A stretch of 47,737 nucleotides of DNA from Akkermansia sp. GTDB taxonomy: Bacteria > Verrucomicrobiota > Verrucomicrobiia > Verrucomicrobiales > Akkermansiaceae. Location of the stretch: assembly GCA_030536145.1 (NCBI GenBank), contig JAUNQN010000021.1, forward strand, positions 1 to 47,737, given 5' to 3'. Of the stretch, positions 15,417 through 23,362 are shown in pieces. Under the pieces are notes generated by a model, which worked only from the letters and a program-made list of their open reading frames with translations, was not told the DNA's origin and searched no databases. The number at the start of each line of letters is the position of its first letter. Positions within the stretch are counted from its first letter, which is position 1. The position numbers and the translations under genes are program-made.

Positions 15417-15517
15417 GGGCCGGGTTCCCCATCCGCCTCCCGGCAGGGAACGGTGGGAAAGGAATCCGCTCCCCGTTCCCACTTCTTTCCCGCCTCCGGG
15501 CGGGAATCGCGTTCCCA
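15286..15517. repeat. Cluster of TTCCCAC/GTGGGAA motifs in a largely non-coding stretch
   Basis: TTCCCAC occurs at 15288, 15314 and 15476 and inverted (GTGGGAA) at 15453, with near copies (GGTTCCCC at 15423, GGGAAC at 15446, GTTCCCA at 15511). CCCGCC-TCCG-GGCGGG at about 15490 forms a small hairpin. The stretch 14974-15636 otherwise holds no convincing gene. Possible operator, partition or origin sequence. Confidence 0.45.
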
Positions 15518-15577
15518 GGCAAGGGGTCCGAATCACGCAACGCATTGAGCACCAGTGCAGAAAAACCAAAAAAAAGC

Positions 15578-15605
15578 TAGACATTGTTCGCGGATATGCT
15601 AGACT
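15578..15605 (+). promoter_or_regulatory. Sigma-70-type promoter (TAGACA-N16-TAGACT)
   Basis: The -35 TAGACA (15578-15583) and -10 TAGACT (15600-15605) lie 16 bases apart. The upstream GCAGAAAAA run and GCTAGACA match the 41-42 kb cassettes. It drives the 221-aa gene starting at 15637. The leader contains a hairpin (AGCGGAT/ATAAGCCGCT). Confidence 0.75.
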
Positions 15606-15636
15606 GTAAGAAGCGGATAAGCCGCTAATTATCAAT

Positions 15637-16302
15637 ATGCAAGACAACAAACAAGCAAGTACTGGACGGAAGGTCCCGGCAGTCTGGACCGCCGGGAAGC
15701 TCATAGCAGAATTGGCCCACGACCCCAGCCACGTCGCCATGATGATGGGCGTGACCATGTTCGAGGCCGTAGAGGCGGAGGAACCGCATTGCGGCGGCGT
15801 AAGGTTCACCTATCCGAACTGGCTGTGCCGCAACCAGTCCCGCGAGGTGAAGATACTGGCCATGCCGGACGGAACCCGCCGCATGGAGTGGTACACCTGG
15901 ACGGCCCGCGACCAGTCCGACAGCAGGCTGGTGGACGAGGCCGACGGCATCAAGCCGGAGGACATGGAGAAGGTGTGGTACGGGCACACGGACTGCCCCA
16001 TCCGCATCCCGTGGGAAGTGGAATCCTGCGCGGCCAAGTTCAAGACAGGCAGCCTTGCGGCCACCCCCGCCGCCCTGGAGGAGTTCACGCAGCAGGAGAT
16101 ATTCATCTGCCTCAAGCGCCACTGCAAGGGCGACTGGGGCGATGTCTGCGAGGCGGACAAGGCGGGTAACGACGCATCGCTGACAAGCGACGACCCGCCC
16201 CGCATCATGAGCGTCTACAAGCAACTGGACGGGCGCACGCTCTGGATTATCACCGAGGCGGACCGCTCCGCCACCACCGTCATGTTGCCGGAGGACTACT
16301 AA
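15637..16302 (+). CDS. Conserved plasmid/phage protein with GDWGD...ITEADRS domain (221 aa)
   Basis: The C-terminal 65 residues (LKRHCKGDWGDVCEADKAGN, then LWIITEADRSATTVMLPEDY) match a short domain common on plasmids and mobile elements, sometimes mislabelled as a type I restriction subunit. Residues 1-150 are not recognised; they include paired cysteines and a WTAGKLIAELAHDPSH start. Function unknown, possibly host takeover or anti-restriction. It has its own promoter of the repeated type, so it can be expressed apart from the replication operon. Confidence 0.6.
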   Translation: MQDNKQASTGRKVPAVWTAGKLIAELAHDPSHVAMMMGVTMFEAVEAEEPHCGGVRFTYPNWLCRNQSREVKILAMPDGTRRMEWYTWTARDQSDSRLVDEADGIKPEDMEKVWYGHTDCPIRIPWEVESCAAKFKTGSLAATPAALEEFTQQEIFICLKRHCKGDWGDVCEADKAGNDASLTSDDPPRIMSVYKQLDGRTLWIITEADRSATTVMLPEDY

Positions 16303-16323
16303 AGAGAAAGGAGATTCACCACC

Positions 16324-17274
16324 ATGACCACTTTCACCACATCAGAGCTGATGAACGACCTGTCCGCCGAGGCGGCGGAGCGCGCCTACCACGGCACCAG
16401 CTTCTCGCCGGAGAAGCGCGGGGAGTCCCTGCGCAGCGAGTACGCGAGCCGCATCCAGTCCTTCGCCGCCTACCTGGAGCAGGAAGCCGCCCAGGCCACC
16501 GAGGAGCAGAAGGACGCGGAGCTGGCCCGCTACCGCGAGAACCTGAAAGCCGCCTACGAGCACTACATAGCCTGCCAGTCCCGGTGCATCAGCACGCTGA
16601 TAGCCGGGCCGTCCGGCTTCCCGGTGGCGCGGGCGCAAAGGGCCAACGAGGCCGAGCAGCGCGCCATGCAGGCCATCATCGGGCTGGGCGAGAAGGCCCG
16701 CGCCAGCGTCAGGAAGCGCTACGGCACCCCGGACCCGAACGCCCCCATCCGCTCCGGCGACCCGGATGCCATCGAGAGGCTGCGCGCCAAGCTGGAAAGC
16801 TGCCGCAAGTGGCAGGAGCGCATGCGCGAGGGCAACAAGGCCATCCGCGCCGCCAAGGGCGACCGGGCCAAGGCCATAGCCAACCTCACGGCCATCGGGT
16901 TCAAGGAGGACGACGCCTGCGGCCTCCTGAATCCCGACTTCGCGGGCCGCATAGGCTTCCCGCCGTACATGCTCTCCAACAACAACGCCGAAATCCACCG
17001 CATCGAGAAGCGCATCCGCGACATCGAGTCCATGCAGGCCAAGGCGGAGAGTGACGGCGGCAGCGGCGAGGGCGAGTCCGGCATCCGCTTCGAGGTGGAC
17101 GCGGCAGCAGCCCGCGTGAAGCTCTACTTCCCGGACAAGCCGGACGAGCAAACCCGCGCCGGGCTCAAGGCCCACGGCTTCCGCTGGTCGCCGCGCAACG
17201 CGGCCTGGCAGGCCTACGTGAACTACCGCACCATCCGCTACGCCAAGGAAGTGGCGGGTATCAAGGAAGATTAA
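16324..17274 (+). CDS. Phage/plasmid protein with coiled-coil body and conserved C-terminal domain (316 aa)
   Basis: Residues 1-235 are strongly helical, with long charged helices and a middle (AGPSGFPVARAQRANEAEQ, later MLSNNNAEIHRIEKRI) like proteins found on conjugative elements and phages in the DUF3560 neighbourhood. The last 60 residues (RVKLYFPDKPDEQTRAGLKA, then GFRWSPRNAAWQAYV) are a small domain frequent at the C-termini of mobile-element DNA proteins. AAGGAG precedes the ATG. It is co-transcribed with the 221-aa gene 21 bases upstream. Role unknown. Confidence 0.55.
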   Translation: MTTFTTSELMNDLSAEAAERAYHGTSFSPEKRGESLRSEYASRIQSFAAYLEQEAAQATEEQKDAELARYRENLKAAYEHYIACQSRCISTLIAGPSGFPVARAQRANEAEQRAMQAIIGLGEKARASVRKRYGTPDPNAPIRSGDPDAIERLRAKLESCRKWQERMREGNKAIRAAKGDRAKAIANLTAIGFKEDDACGLLNPDFAGRIGFPPYMLSNNNAEIHRIEKRIRDIESMQAKAESDGGSGEGESGIRFEVDAAAARVKLYFPDKPDEQTRAGLKAHGFRWSPRNAAWQAYVNYRTIRYAKEVAGIKED

Positions 17275-17338
17275 CCCCCAACCCCATGCAGGCCTGACGC
17301 AGCGCGCCGGGTCCTGCCTTGTCCCGCCCACTTTCCCT

Positions 17339-17968
17339 ATGGCCAACATCACCCCCGCCCAAGCCGATACAGTCCTGGAAGTCAACCGCGCCAACGCCAT
17401 CAAGCAGGCGGTGGCGAAAGTGAAATCCAACAAGCCGCTCTCCCGGCAGGAGGTGGACTTGCTGCAATCAATCGCATACAGCCCCGGCTCCGGCGGCGAC
17501 CCCAGCATCACGGTGGCCAAGACCGTGGTGGAGCTGGCCGAGGCGCTGGGCTGCTCCCGGCGCAGCATCTCCAACTGGCGCAAGCTGGAGGGAGCCCCCG
17601 CCCCCAACGCCAACGGCACGCATGACGTGGTGGCCTGGCGGAAGTTCATGCACGAGCGCCACCTGGACGGCAGCCAGCCCGGAGACGAGGAGGGCCTGAA
17701 AATCCGCAAGCTGCTGGCCGAGGTGAACGAGCGCGAGTTCCGGCTGGCGGTGCGCAAGGGGGAATACATCAGGAAGGACCTTGTACGCGAGGCCTGGCTG
17801 AGCCGTTCCGGGCGCGTGGTGAACCTGCTGCGCTCCAAGCTGGAGAAGGAGCTGCCGCCGCTGCTGGCGGGCAAGGACGCGGTAGCCATACAGGAAGCCC
17901 TGGCGCACGCCGTTGACGAGGTAGTGGCCGACCTGCACGACGGCAAGGGAGATTCCCTGACTCCCTGA
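17339..17968 (+). CDS. Terminase small subunit, Nu1 type (209 aa)
   Basis: A winged helix-turn-helix (residues about 60-95: TVVELAEALGCSRRSISNWR) is followed by a charged helical C-terminus that would contact the large subunit. Length, HTH position and location upstream of a lambda gpA-type large subunit fit the Nu1 family, which binds the packaging site. No Shine-Dalgarno is seen before the ATG, as for most late genes here. The N-terminal 55 residues are extra compared with lambda Nu1. Confidence 0.7.
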   Translation: MANITPAQADTVLEVNRANAIKQAVAKVKSNKPLSRQEVDLLQSIAYSPGSGGDPSITVAKTVVELAEALGCSRRSISNWRKLEGAPAPNANGTHDVVAWRKFMHERHLDGSQPGDEEGLKIRKLLAEVNEREFRLAVRKGEYIRKDLVREAWLSRSGRVVNLLRSKLEKELPPLLAGKDAVAIQEALAHAVDEVVADLHDGKGDSLTP

Positions 17969-17986
17969 CCCCATAAGGAAAAGATT

Positions 17987-18012
17987 TTGACACGGCGGCA
18001 GAGGGTGTAATG
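17987..18012 (+). promoter_or_regulatory. Late-type TTGACA element before the terminase-linked nuclease
   Basis: TTGACA at 17987-17992, then GAGGGTGTA and the ATG at 18010 (23 bases). It lies between the terminase small and large subunits. Confidence 0.55.
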
Positions 18013-18369
18013 CCCGCCAAGACCAAAACGCCCTCGCCGCTGGAAGCCCGCTTCGCCCGACTCTGGGACGCAGCAGGCGGCCCGGAGCTTGTCCGGGAAT
18101 ACCGCTTCGACAAGACCCGCAAATGGCGGGCCGATTTTGCGCTGGAGGCCGCCCGTATGCTCGTTGAAATCGAGGGCGGCGTATGGACCCGCGGACGGCA
18201 CCTGAGCCCCCGTGGCTTCATCAAGGACGCGGAGAAATACCTGTCCGCCACCCTGCAAGGCTGGGCCGTCCTCCGCCTCACCGAGCCGCAGCTCAACGCC
18301 GACACCATCCGCCAGATACTCGACTATGCCCGATGCCGACAGCGACTACTTGGAGAACCTGTGGCGTGA
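18010..18369 (+). CDS. Small PD-(D/E)XK-like endonuclease (119 aa)
   Basis: The central segment YRFDKTRKWRADFALEAARM followed by LVEIEGGVW and GRHLSPRGF has the Asp and Glu-X-Glu arrangement of small phage nucleases related to VSR/DUF559 proteins. It may act in packaging or in resolving replicated DNA. Its last 44 bases overlap the terminase large subunit gene in another frame, an unusually long overlap that suggests coupled expression of a nuclease with the packaging motor. Confidence 0.65.
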   Translation: MPAKTKTPSPLEARFARLWDAAGGPELVREYRFDKTRKWRADFALEAARMLVEIEGGVWTRGRHLSPRGFIKDAEKYLSATLQGWAVLRLTEPQLNADTIRQILDYARCRQRLLGEPVA

Positions 18370-20104
18370 GGCCTTCACGCCGCCCGACCGCCTCCCTGTC
18401 TGGCAATGGGCGGAGCAGCACATCGAGGGCATTCCCTATTCCCCCATCCCCGGACGCTTCCAGGCCTCCAACTCCCCCATGCTCAAGGAAGTCATGCAGG
18501 AGATGGTGAACCCGCGCACCCGGCTCATATCCATCATTGCCAGCGTGCAGAGTTCCAAGTCCACCGCCATCGAGGTAGCCCTGTGCTACATCGTGGCCAA
18601 CATGCCCGGCCCTACCCTGTGGCTGGACCAGAACGACGACGATGCCAAGGACCAGGCCGAGGGCCGCCTGAGAAAAATCTTCGACTGCTGCGCCCCCGTG
18701 AAACGCCTCTACCCCGGCGACCGCTACAAGCTCCGCAACACCACCATCCACTTTGCAAACGGCATGACCCTGTGGGTGGCCGGAGCCTACAACAAGAGCA
18801 ACCTCCAGCGCCGCTCAATCCGCTGGCTCATCGGGGACGAGACATGGCGCTGGCCGCAGGGCCACATGGCGGAGGCGGAGGCACGCACCACGGCCTTCGG
18901 CTGGCTCGGCAAGTGCATCTTCTGCTCGCAGGGCGGCTTTGCCGGGGACGACACCCACACCAAGTACGCCACCACGGATCAGCGGGAGTGGATGTTCACC
19001 TGTCCGCATTGCGGGCATGAGCAGCCCTACTCCTGGAACTGTGTGGAATGGGACAAGGACTGCAAGGACCGGGAGGGGCATGTGGACTTCCGCAGGCTGC
19101 GCGCCTCCACCCACATGCGCTGCGCCAACTGCCGCGCCCGCTTCGAGGACCGGGACGACGTGCGGCGCGACCTCAACGCCGCCTCCCGCTTCGTGCCGCA
19201 GAACCCGAACGCCGCAGCAGAGTATGTCGGCTTCCATTGGAACGCCCTGGCCACGATGGGCTGGGGCATGCTGGCGGAGCTCTATATCCGCGCCAAGATA
19301 GCCGCCAAGAAGGGCGACTACTCCCAGCTCCAGCAGTTCTACCAGAAGCGCCTGGGCCTGCCTTGGGACGACTTTCAGGAGGACTACCACATCGAGACGA
19401 CGCCCTCGGACTATCGCATGGGCGAGCCCTGGGACCGCGAGGGCAACATCTCCGGCATCCCGCTGCGCATCCTGACTGTGGACGTTCAGCGCGACTCGTT
19501 CTATCTGGTGGTGCGCTCCTGGGCGAACGACGGCTCCTCCCGCATGCTGCACTGCGCCCATGTGCTCACTTGGGAGGACGTGCAGAACGCCCAGGCACAG
19601 TACGGGGTGCATGCGAGCCTGTGCTTCATCGACAGCGGCTACTCCACCTACGAGGTCTATGCCAAGTGCGCGGAGAACGGCTGGACCGCCCTCATGGGCG
19701 ACCGCCGCAGCACGTTCACGCACCGCCCCACCGGAAGCACCAAGCCCGTGGAGCGGTTCTACTCGCCCAAGCGCCGCATCAACCTCGGCACCGGCAAGGC
19801 CTGCAACATGCACTTCTGGAGCAACCTCAACATCAAGGACGCGCTGGCCCGGCTGCGCCGCAACACGGACGGCGGCCCGGTGTGGGAGGTGCCGCAGAAC
19901 GCCCCGCAGGAATACCTCGACATGCTGGACTCCGAGTACCGCGCCCAGGACAAGGGCCGCTGGATATGGAAGCAGATTGGCGAGCGCGCCAACCACTACC
20001 TCGACTGCGAGGCCATGAGCGTGTGCGCGGCATTCATGCTCAAGATTGTGGGCAACGAGGCCGTGCCCGCCGCCCAGCCGGAGCAAGACCTGGAACAGCC
20101 TTGA
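18326..20104 (+). CDS. Terminase large subunit, lambda gpA family (592 aa)
   Basis: The N-terminal ATPase has an AEQHIEGIPYSPIPGRFQ-type entry and the P-loop-like SVQSSKSTA, matching the gpA deviant Walker A. A zinc-ribbon-like CPHCGHEQPYSW / CANC pair lies near residues 230-275. The C-terminal nuclease region includes ILTVDVQRDSFYLVVRSW and FIDSGYSTYEVY. It cuts and packages phage DNA with the small subunit. The ATG at 18326 lies inside the preceding nuclease gene. Confidence 0.88.
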   Translation: MPDADSDYLENLWREAFTPPDRLPVWQWAEQHIEGIPYSPIPGRFQASNSPMLKEVMQEMVNPRTRLISIIASVQSSKSTAIEVALCYIVANMPGPTLWLDQNDDDAKDQAEGRLRKIFDCCAPVKRLYPGDRYKLRNTTIHFANGMTLWVAGAYNKSNLQRRSIRWLIGDETWRWPQGHMAEAEARTTAFGWLGKCIFCSQGGFAGDDTHTKYATTDQREWMFTCPHCGHEQPYSWNCVEWDKDCKDREGHVDFRRLRASTHMRCANCRARFEDRDDVRRDLNAASRFVPQNPNAAAEYVGFHWNALATMGWGMLAELYIRAKIAAKKGDYSQLQQFYQKRLGLPWDDFQEDYHIETTPSDYRMGEPWDREGNISGIPLRILTVDVQRDSFYLVVRSWANDGSSRMLHCAHVLTWEDVQNAQAQYGVHASLCFIDSGYSTYEVYAKCAENGWTALMGDRRSTFTHRPTGSTKPVERFYSPKRRINLGTGKACNMHFWSNLNIKDALARLRRNTDGGPVWEVPQNAPQEYLDMLDSEYRAQDKGRWIWKQIGERANHYLDCEAMSVCAAFMLKIVGNEAVPAAQPEQDLEQP

Positions 20105-20135
20105 CGCATTTCTATGTTGCGTTGTTTATTTTCGC

Positions 20136-20163
20136 TTGCACTTGTACGCATTTCGTGTACAAT
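20136..20163 (+). promoter_or_regulatory. YefM-YoeB promoter and operator
   Basis: TTGCAC (20136-20141), 16 bases, TACAAT (20158-20163). Between and over these lies TTGTAC (20142-20147) with its inverted copy GTACAA (20157-20162). TGTACA at 20156-20161 equals the core hexamer known for YefM-type operators, so the pair is autoregulated. Confidence 0.7.
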
Positions 20164-20169
20164 GAAGCC

Positions 20170-20442
20170 ATGACAACGAAATGCATCACGTCCAGCGAAG
20201 CGAGGCGTTCTCTATTCAGCATTCTGCGAGAGGTTGTGGAGAATGCCGTGCCGGTGGTGATACGCCATCGCGGGCATAAGAATGTCGTCATTGTTTCCGA
20301 GGACGAGTACAACGCACTCGTCGAAACCGCCTACTTAACCGGCGGCCAGAATGGGGAGGCGTTGCGACGCTCCATGCAAGATGCCAAAGAGGGTAGGACA
20401 CGCCGCATCACTTTGGAGGAAATTGACGCACTCATCGGCTGA
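20170..20442 (+). CDS. yefM: YefM-type antitoxin (90 aa)
   Basis: A Phd/YefM fold is indicated by SSEARRSLFSILREVVENAV and VVIVSEDEYNALVETAYL, followed by an acidic C-terminus that would wrap the toxin. It neutralises the downstream YoeB-like toxin and represses its own promoter. Its stop overlaps the toxin start (TGATG), the usual coupling. Placement between terminase and structural genes marks it as an accessory insert in the late region. Confidence 0.85.
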   Translation: MTTKCITSSEARRSLFSILREVVENAVPVVIRHRGHKNVVIVSEDEYNALVETAYLTGGQNGEALRRSMQDAKEGRTRRITLEEIDALIG

Positions 20443-20705
20443 TGTACGCGATAGAGCTCACAGCCGAGGCTGAGCGGCATCTGATTTTCTGGAGCAAGAA
20501 CGACAAAAAGACGCTCAAGCGCATACGTGCACTCATTGCCGATATGCAGGAAACGCCGTATACCGGGATTGGTAAACCGGAAGCTCTGCGGCATGAGTGG
20601 AGCGGCTTTTATTCACGCCGCATAGACAGCCAGCATCGGCTTGTGTATACGGTGAACGAGGAGCAACAACTTATTACCATTCACCTGATGAGGTATCACT
20701 ACTGA
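20442..20705 (+). CDS. yoeB: YoeB-type mRNA interferase toxin (87 aa)
   Basis: The length and sequence match YoeB: PEALRHEWSGFYSRRIDSQH, RLVYTV, and the terminal RYHY. The likely catalytic residues Glu47, Arg66 and His86 are present. It cleaves mRNA at the ribosomal A site when free of antitoxin. It looks intact and active. In a prophage it could stabilise the element or act against superinfecting phage. Confidence 0.9.
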   Translation: MYAIELTAEAERHLIFWSKNDKKTLKRIRALIADMQETPYTGIGKPEALRHEWSGFYSRRIDSQHRLVYTVNEEQQLITIHLMRYHY

Positions 20706-20727
20706 TACCTGTTTGCCTCTCGCTTTT

Positions 20728-20752
20728 TTGACACGGGCGTTTCCTGTATATG
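20728..20752 (+). promoter_or_regulatory. Late-type TTGACA element before the ParB-like protein
   Basis: TTGACA at 20728-20733, TATATG at 20747-20752 and ATG at 20750 (22 bases). It separates the toxin-antitoxin insert from the following late unit. Confidence 0.55.
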
Positions 20753-21400
20753 GAAACGCCCGCAGTCTATTGTTCGTACACCACGCTGGAGCCCACGGCC
20801 TCCCTAGTGGAGAATCCCCGCAACCCGAACCGCCACCCGGAGGAGCAGATTGTCGCCCTTGCCAAGATAATCCGCCACCAGGGCTGGCGCAACCCCATCG
20901 TTGTCTCCAAGAGGTCCGGCTTCGTCATCAAGGGCCATGGCCGCCTGCTCGCCGCCCGCATGCTGGGGCTTGAGCAGGTCCCGGTGGATTTCCAGGACTA
21001 CGCCACCGAGGCCGCCGAGTGGGCCGACATGATTGCAGACAACAAGATTGCCGAACTCTCCAGCATTGACGAGGACGGCCTCAACGCCCTGCTCACCGAG
21101 CTCAACGGACAGATTGACCTGGAGCTCACGGGCTTCTCCGGCAGCGAGCTCAACGACATACTGGCCCAGGCCGAGGACGTGGAGGACATTCCCGACTCCG
21201 TGGAGCTCGATGCGGACGACCCCGCCACGGCGGAGGTGCTGCCCTCCCTGGCCTACGGGGCCAAGAGAATCTTCCTCCAGCCGGACGAGGCGGAGCGCTT
21301 CGAGAGGTTCCTCGAAAAGTACAGCGACAAGCACGGCAACTACAACGGCCTGTGCCTGGAAATGCTGGAGCACGGCGACTCCCGCTTCCGCAACGCCTAA
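20750..21400 (+). CDS. ParB/sulfiredoxin-like domain protein (216 aa)
   Basis: Residues 10-110 form a ParB-N domain (LVENPRNPNRHPEEQIVALA, IVVSKRSGFVIKGHGRLLAA with GHGR, and WADMIADNKIAELS). In phages this domain is usually fused to a DNA methylase; here the C-terminal half is acidic (DVEDIPDSVELDADDP) and no methylase follows. A second ParB-domain protein lies 21 bases downstream, so the two may work together on DNA. Confidence 0.7.
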   Translation: METPAVYCSYTTLEPTASLVENPRNPNRHPEEQIVALAKIIRHQGWRNPIVVSKRSGFVIKGHGRLLAARMLGLEQVPVDFQDYATEAAEWADMIADNKIAELSSIDEDGLNALLTELNGQIDLELTGFSGSELNDILAQAEDVEDIPDSVELDADDPATAEVLPSLAYGAKRIFLQPDEAERFERFLEKYSDKHGNYNGLCLEMLEHGDSRFRNA

Positions 21401-21421
21401 GCACCTTCCTCCATCCCCGCC

Positions 21422-22840
21422 ATGAGCCAAGCCGAGTTCATCCCGTCCTACCCGCTGTCCGGGCTGCGCCCCGCCGACTACAACCCGCGACTGCTGACAC
21501 AGGACAAGTTCGTGAAATTGCAGGAGAGCCTGCGGAAGTTCGGGGTCATCAAGCCTGTCATCATCAACGGCGGGAACGGCATCTTGACTGCCGGGCACCA
21601 GCGCACCCGCGCCATGAAGGCCATCGGCCTGACCCATTGCCCGGCCATCCGACTGCAAGGAATCAACCGCACCGACGAAATCCGCTTCAACCTGTTCCAC
21701 AACAGCATCGAGACGAACAAGAGCGAGGTCACGCTGGAGCTGGACGGAAGCGAGCTGGAGCCCGGCACCTACGCCTACATCGACCACCGCAGCATCAGCT
21801 ACCCGCGCAACGCCAACGCCATCGTGGTGAACGGCATGAGCGGCCTCATCCTCCGCTACGGCGGCTGGGGCAGCGTGGTGTGCAGCGAGGACGGGCGCGT
21901 GCTGCTCAACTCCGACTACGCCGTGGCGTGCCACCAGCTCCGCACGCCGCTGCTGGCCTACATGATACCCCGCGAGGACGAGGAGGAGATGATGAAGTAC
22001 CTCTCCGAGGACTACGGCGTGTACTGCTACGACGCGCTCGGCGTGAAAAGCTACAACCAGCTCCATTGCCAAATGCACCGGCTTCAAGGCAAGAAGGCCC
22101 GCAAGATAACCTCCACCCTGTACGAGACAAAGGTGATACCCACGCTCAAGGCCTCCGAGCGCACCGTGGACTTCGGTGCGGGCCGCTGCGCCTACGCCGA
22201 CATGCTGGCAGGCCAAGGCTACCGCATCCTGCCCTACGAGCCGCATTTCCAGACCAGGGGAGCCCTGAACGTGCGCGAGGTGGTGAACCAGATAAACCGC
22301 CTCCATGCCGACCTCTCCCGGGACGGGCTCTTTGACGTGGTGGTGCTGGACAGCGTGCTCAATTCCGTGGTGAATCCCTACTTCGAGCACGCGGTGCTCA
22401 CCACCTGCAACGCGCTGCTCAACAATACCGGGCGCATCTACATCGGCACGCGCAGCCTCGGCTTCACCGAAAGGCTCAAGACCTTCAAGAAGAACAACAC
22501 CAAGTCCCGCGACCTCCAGTTCCTCGACAAGGACAACTTCGGGGCCACCTTCCGCAGCGGCGTGTGGACCATGCAGCACTTCCACAGCCGGGAGAGCCTC
22601 AAGGACCTCCTGCTGCAATACTTCGCCAAGGTGGAGGTGATAGGCAGCGAGGGCGAGCCGCAGCTCTACGCGATAGCCTCCGCCCCGCGCAGGCTCCCCC
22701 GCGCCAAGGTGGAGGAGGCCCTGAACGTGGAGTTCAACATGGAATACCCCGGCGACTACCGCCACAACCGCCACGGGGACCTGGTGCAATGCCTCCTGGG
22801 CAAGCTGGAGGCGGAGCGCGGATTCCTGCAAAGTCAATAG
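21422..22840 (+). CDS. ParB domain fused to a class I methyltransferase-like domain (472 aa)
   Basis: The N-terminal 110 residues are ParB-like (LSGLRPADYNPRLLTQDKFV and LTAGHQRTRAMKAIG). Residues about 100-215 are a separate beta-rich region. Residues about 240-420 have the Rossmann-like motif TVDFGAGRCAYADML, later DVVVLDSVLNSVV, typical of SAM-dependent enzymes. A DPPY-type DNA methylase motif was not seen, so it may modify a nucleobase differently or act on another substrate. A self-modification role for the phage genome is possible. Confidence 0.65.
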   Translation: MSQAEFIPSYPLSGLRPADYNPRLLTQDKFVKLQESLRKFGVIKPVIINGGNGILTAGHQRTRAMKAIGLTHCPAIRLQGINRTDEIRFNLFHNSIETNKSEVTLELDGSELEPGTYAYIDHRSISYPRNANAIVVNGMSGLILRYGGWGSVVCSEDGRVLLNSDYAVACHQLRTPLLAYMIPREDEEEMMKYLSEDYGVYCYDALGVKSYNQLHCQMHRLQGKKARKITSTLYETKVIPTLKASERTVDFGAGRCAYADMLAGQGYRILPYEPHFQTRGALNVREVVNQINRLHADLSRDGLFDVVVLDSVLNSVVNPYFEHAVLTTCNALLNNTGRIYIGTRSLGFTERLKTFKKNNTKSRDLQFLDKDNFGATFRSGVWTMQHFHSRESLKDLLLQYFAKVEVIGSEGEPQLYAIASAPRRLPRAKVEEALNVEFNMEYPGDYRHNRHGDLVQCLLGKLEAERGFLQSQ

Positions 22841-22850
22841 CAGAAACAGT

Positions 22851-22879
22851 TTGCAACTTTCCGAAAACTGTGCTATACT
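22851..22879 (+). promoter_or_regulatory. Sigma-70-type promoter (TTGCAA-N17-TATACT)
   Basis: TTGCAA at 22851-22856, a 17-base spacer and TATACT at 22874-22879, with an extended -10 (TGC). It differs from the GCTAGACA family in -35 and spacer and drives the single gene at 22897. Confidence 0.75.
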
Positions 22880-22896
22880 GGAAAGAAACACACGAC

Positions 22897-23316
22897 ATGG
22901 CCACTATCCGCGACATAGAAATCACCGGCAGCTTCCGATACCTCTGGCTCAAGGCCGTAACGGGCGTAAACCTGGAGGAGCATTGCGCCAAGTGCCTGCT
23001 TGGCGAATACGACCCGCGCATCTCCGCCTCCATGAGGCGCGCCTCCGGGCTGGAGCTGCCGGAGGCCCCGTTCCACTATCTCTGCGGCGTGACCACGCCC
23101 TACGTCTGGGCGCGCAACTTCCACCTTGCATGGCGGCACCATGAGGGCAGCACGCTGGAGGTGGACCGGAACGGCATCCGCATCACCATCGACAACGCCG
23201 AGGAAGTGACCTTCGGGGAATCCGACATCGACCCGCAGGACAGGCACATCAAGTACAAGACCTACCGAACCTGCCGCAACTGGCAGTTCGCGCACAAAAT
23301 CAGCCCGCTCCTTTGA
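22897..23316 (+). CDS. Hypothetical protein on its own transcript (139 aa)
   Basis: No family is recognised. The protein begins MATIRDIEITGSFRYLWLKA, has paired cysteines (EEHCAKCLLGEY, and further Cys at LCGV and YRTCRN) and a beta-rich C-terminal half (GIRITIDNAEEVTFGE). It has its own sigma-70 promoter and ends inside a strong terminator hairpin, so it is a self-contained cassette inserted between two late units. This is typical of a lysogenically expressed accessory gene. Confidence 0.6.
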   Translation: MATIRDIEITGSFRYLWLKAVTGVNLEEHCAKCLLGEYDPRISASMRRASGLELPEAPFHYLCGVTTPYVWARNFHLAWRHHEGSTLEVDRNGIRITIDNAEEVTFGESDIDPQDRHIKYKTYRTCRNWQFAHKISPLL

Positions 23317-23329
23317 GCGGGCCCTTTTG
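23303..23329 (+). terminator. Rho-independent terminator
   Basis: GCCCGCTC (23303-23310), loop CTTT, GAGCGGGC (23315-23322), then CCTTTTG. The stop codon of the 139-aa gene lies in the hairpin. Confidence 0.8.
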
Positions 23330-23339
23330 TGCATGCTTT

Positions 23340-23362
23340 TTGACACGCCCGGAAAGGGCATG
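23340..23362 (+). promoter_or_regulatory. Late-type TTGACA element before the endolysin
   Basis: TTGACA at 23340-23345, 13 bases ending GGAAAGGG, ATG at 23360 (20 bases). It immediately follows the terminator, so this unit needs its own initiation signal. Confidence 0.6.

Noticed and set aside
16342..18258. A 638-aa minus-strand frame opposite the 316-aa protein and terminase small subunit
   Set aside because: High-GC shadow with Leu/Gly/Val-biased composition and no motifs; the plus-strand genes explain the sequence.
20804..22891. A 695-aa minus-strand frame opposite the ParB genes
   Set aside because: Mirror of high-GC coding DNA, with Val/His/Leu/Gly bias typical of shadows.
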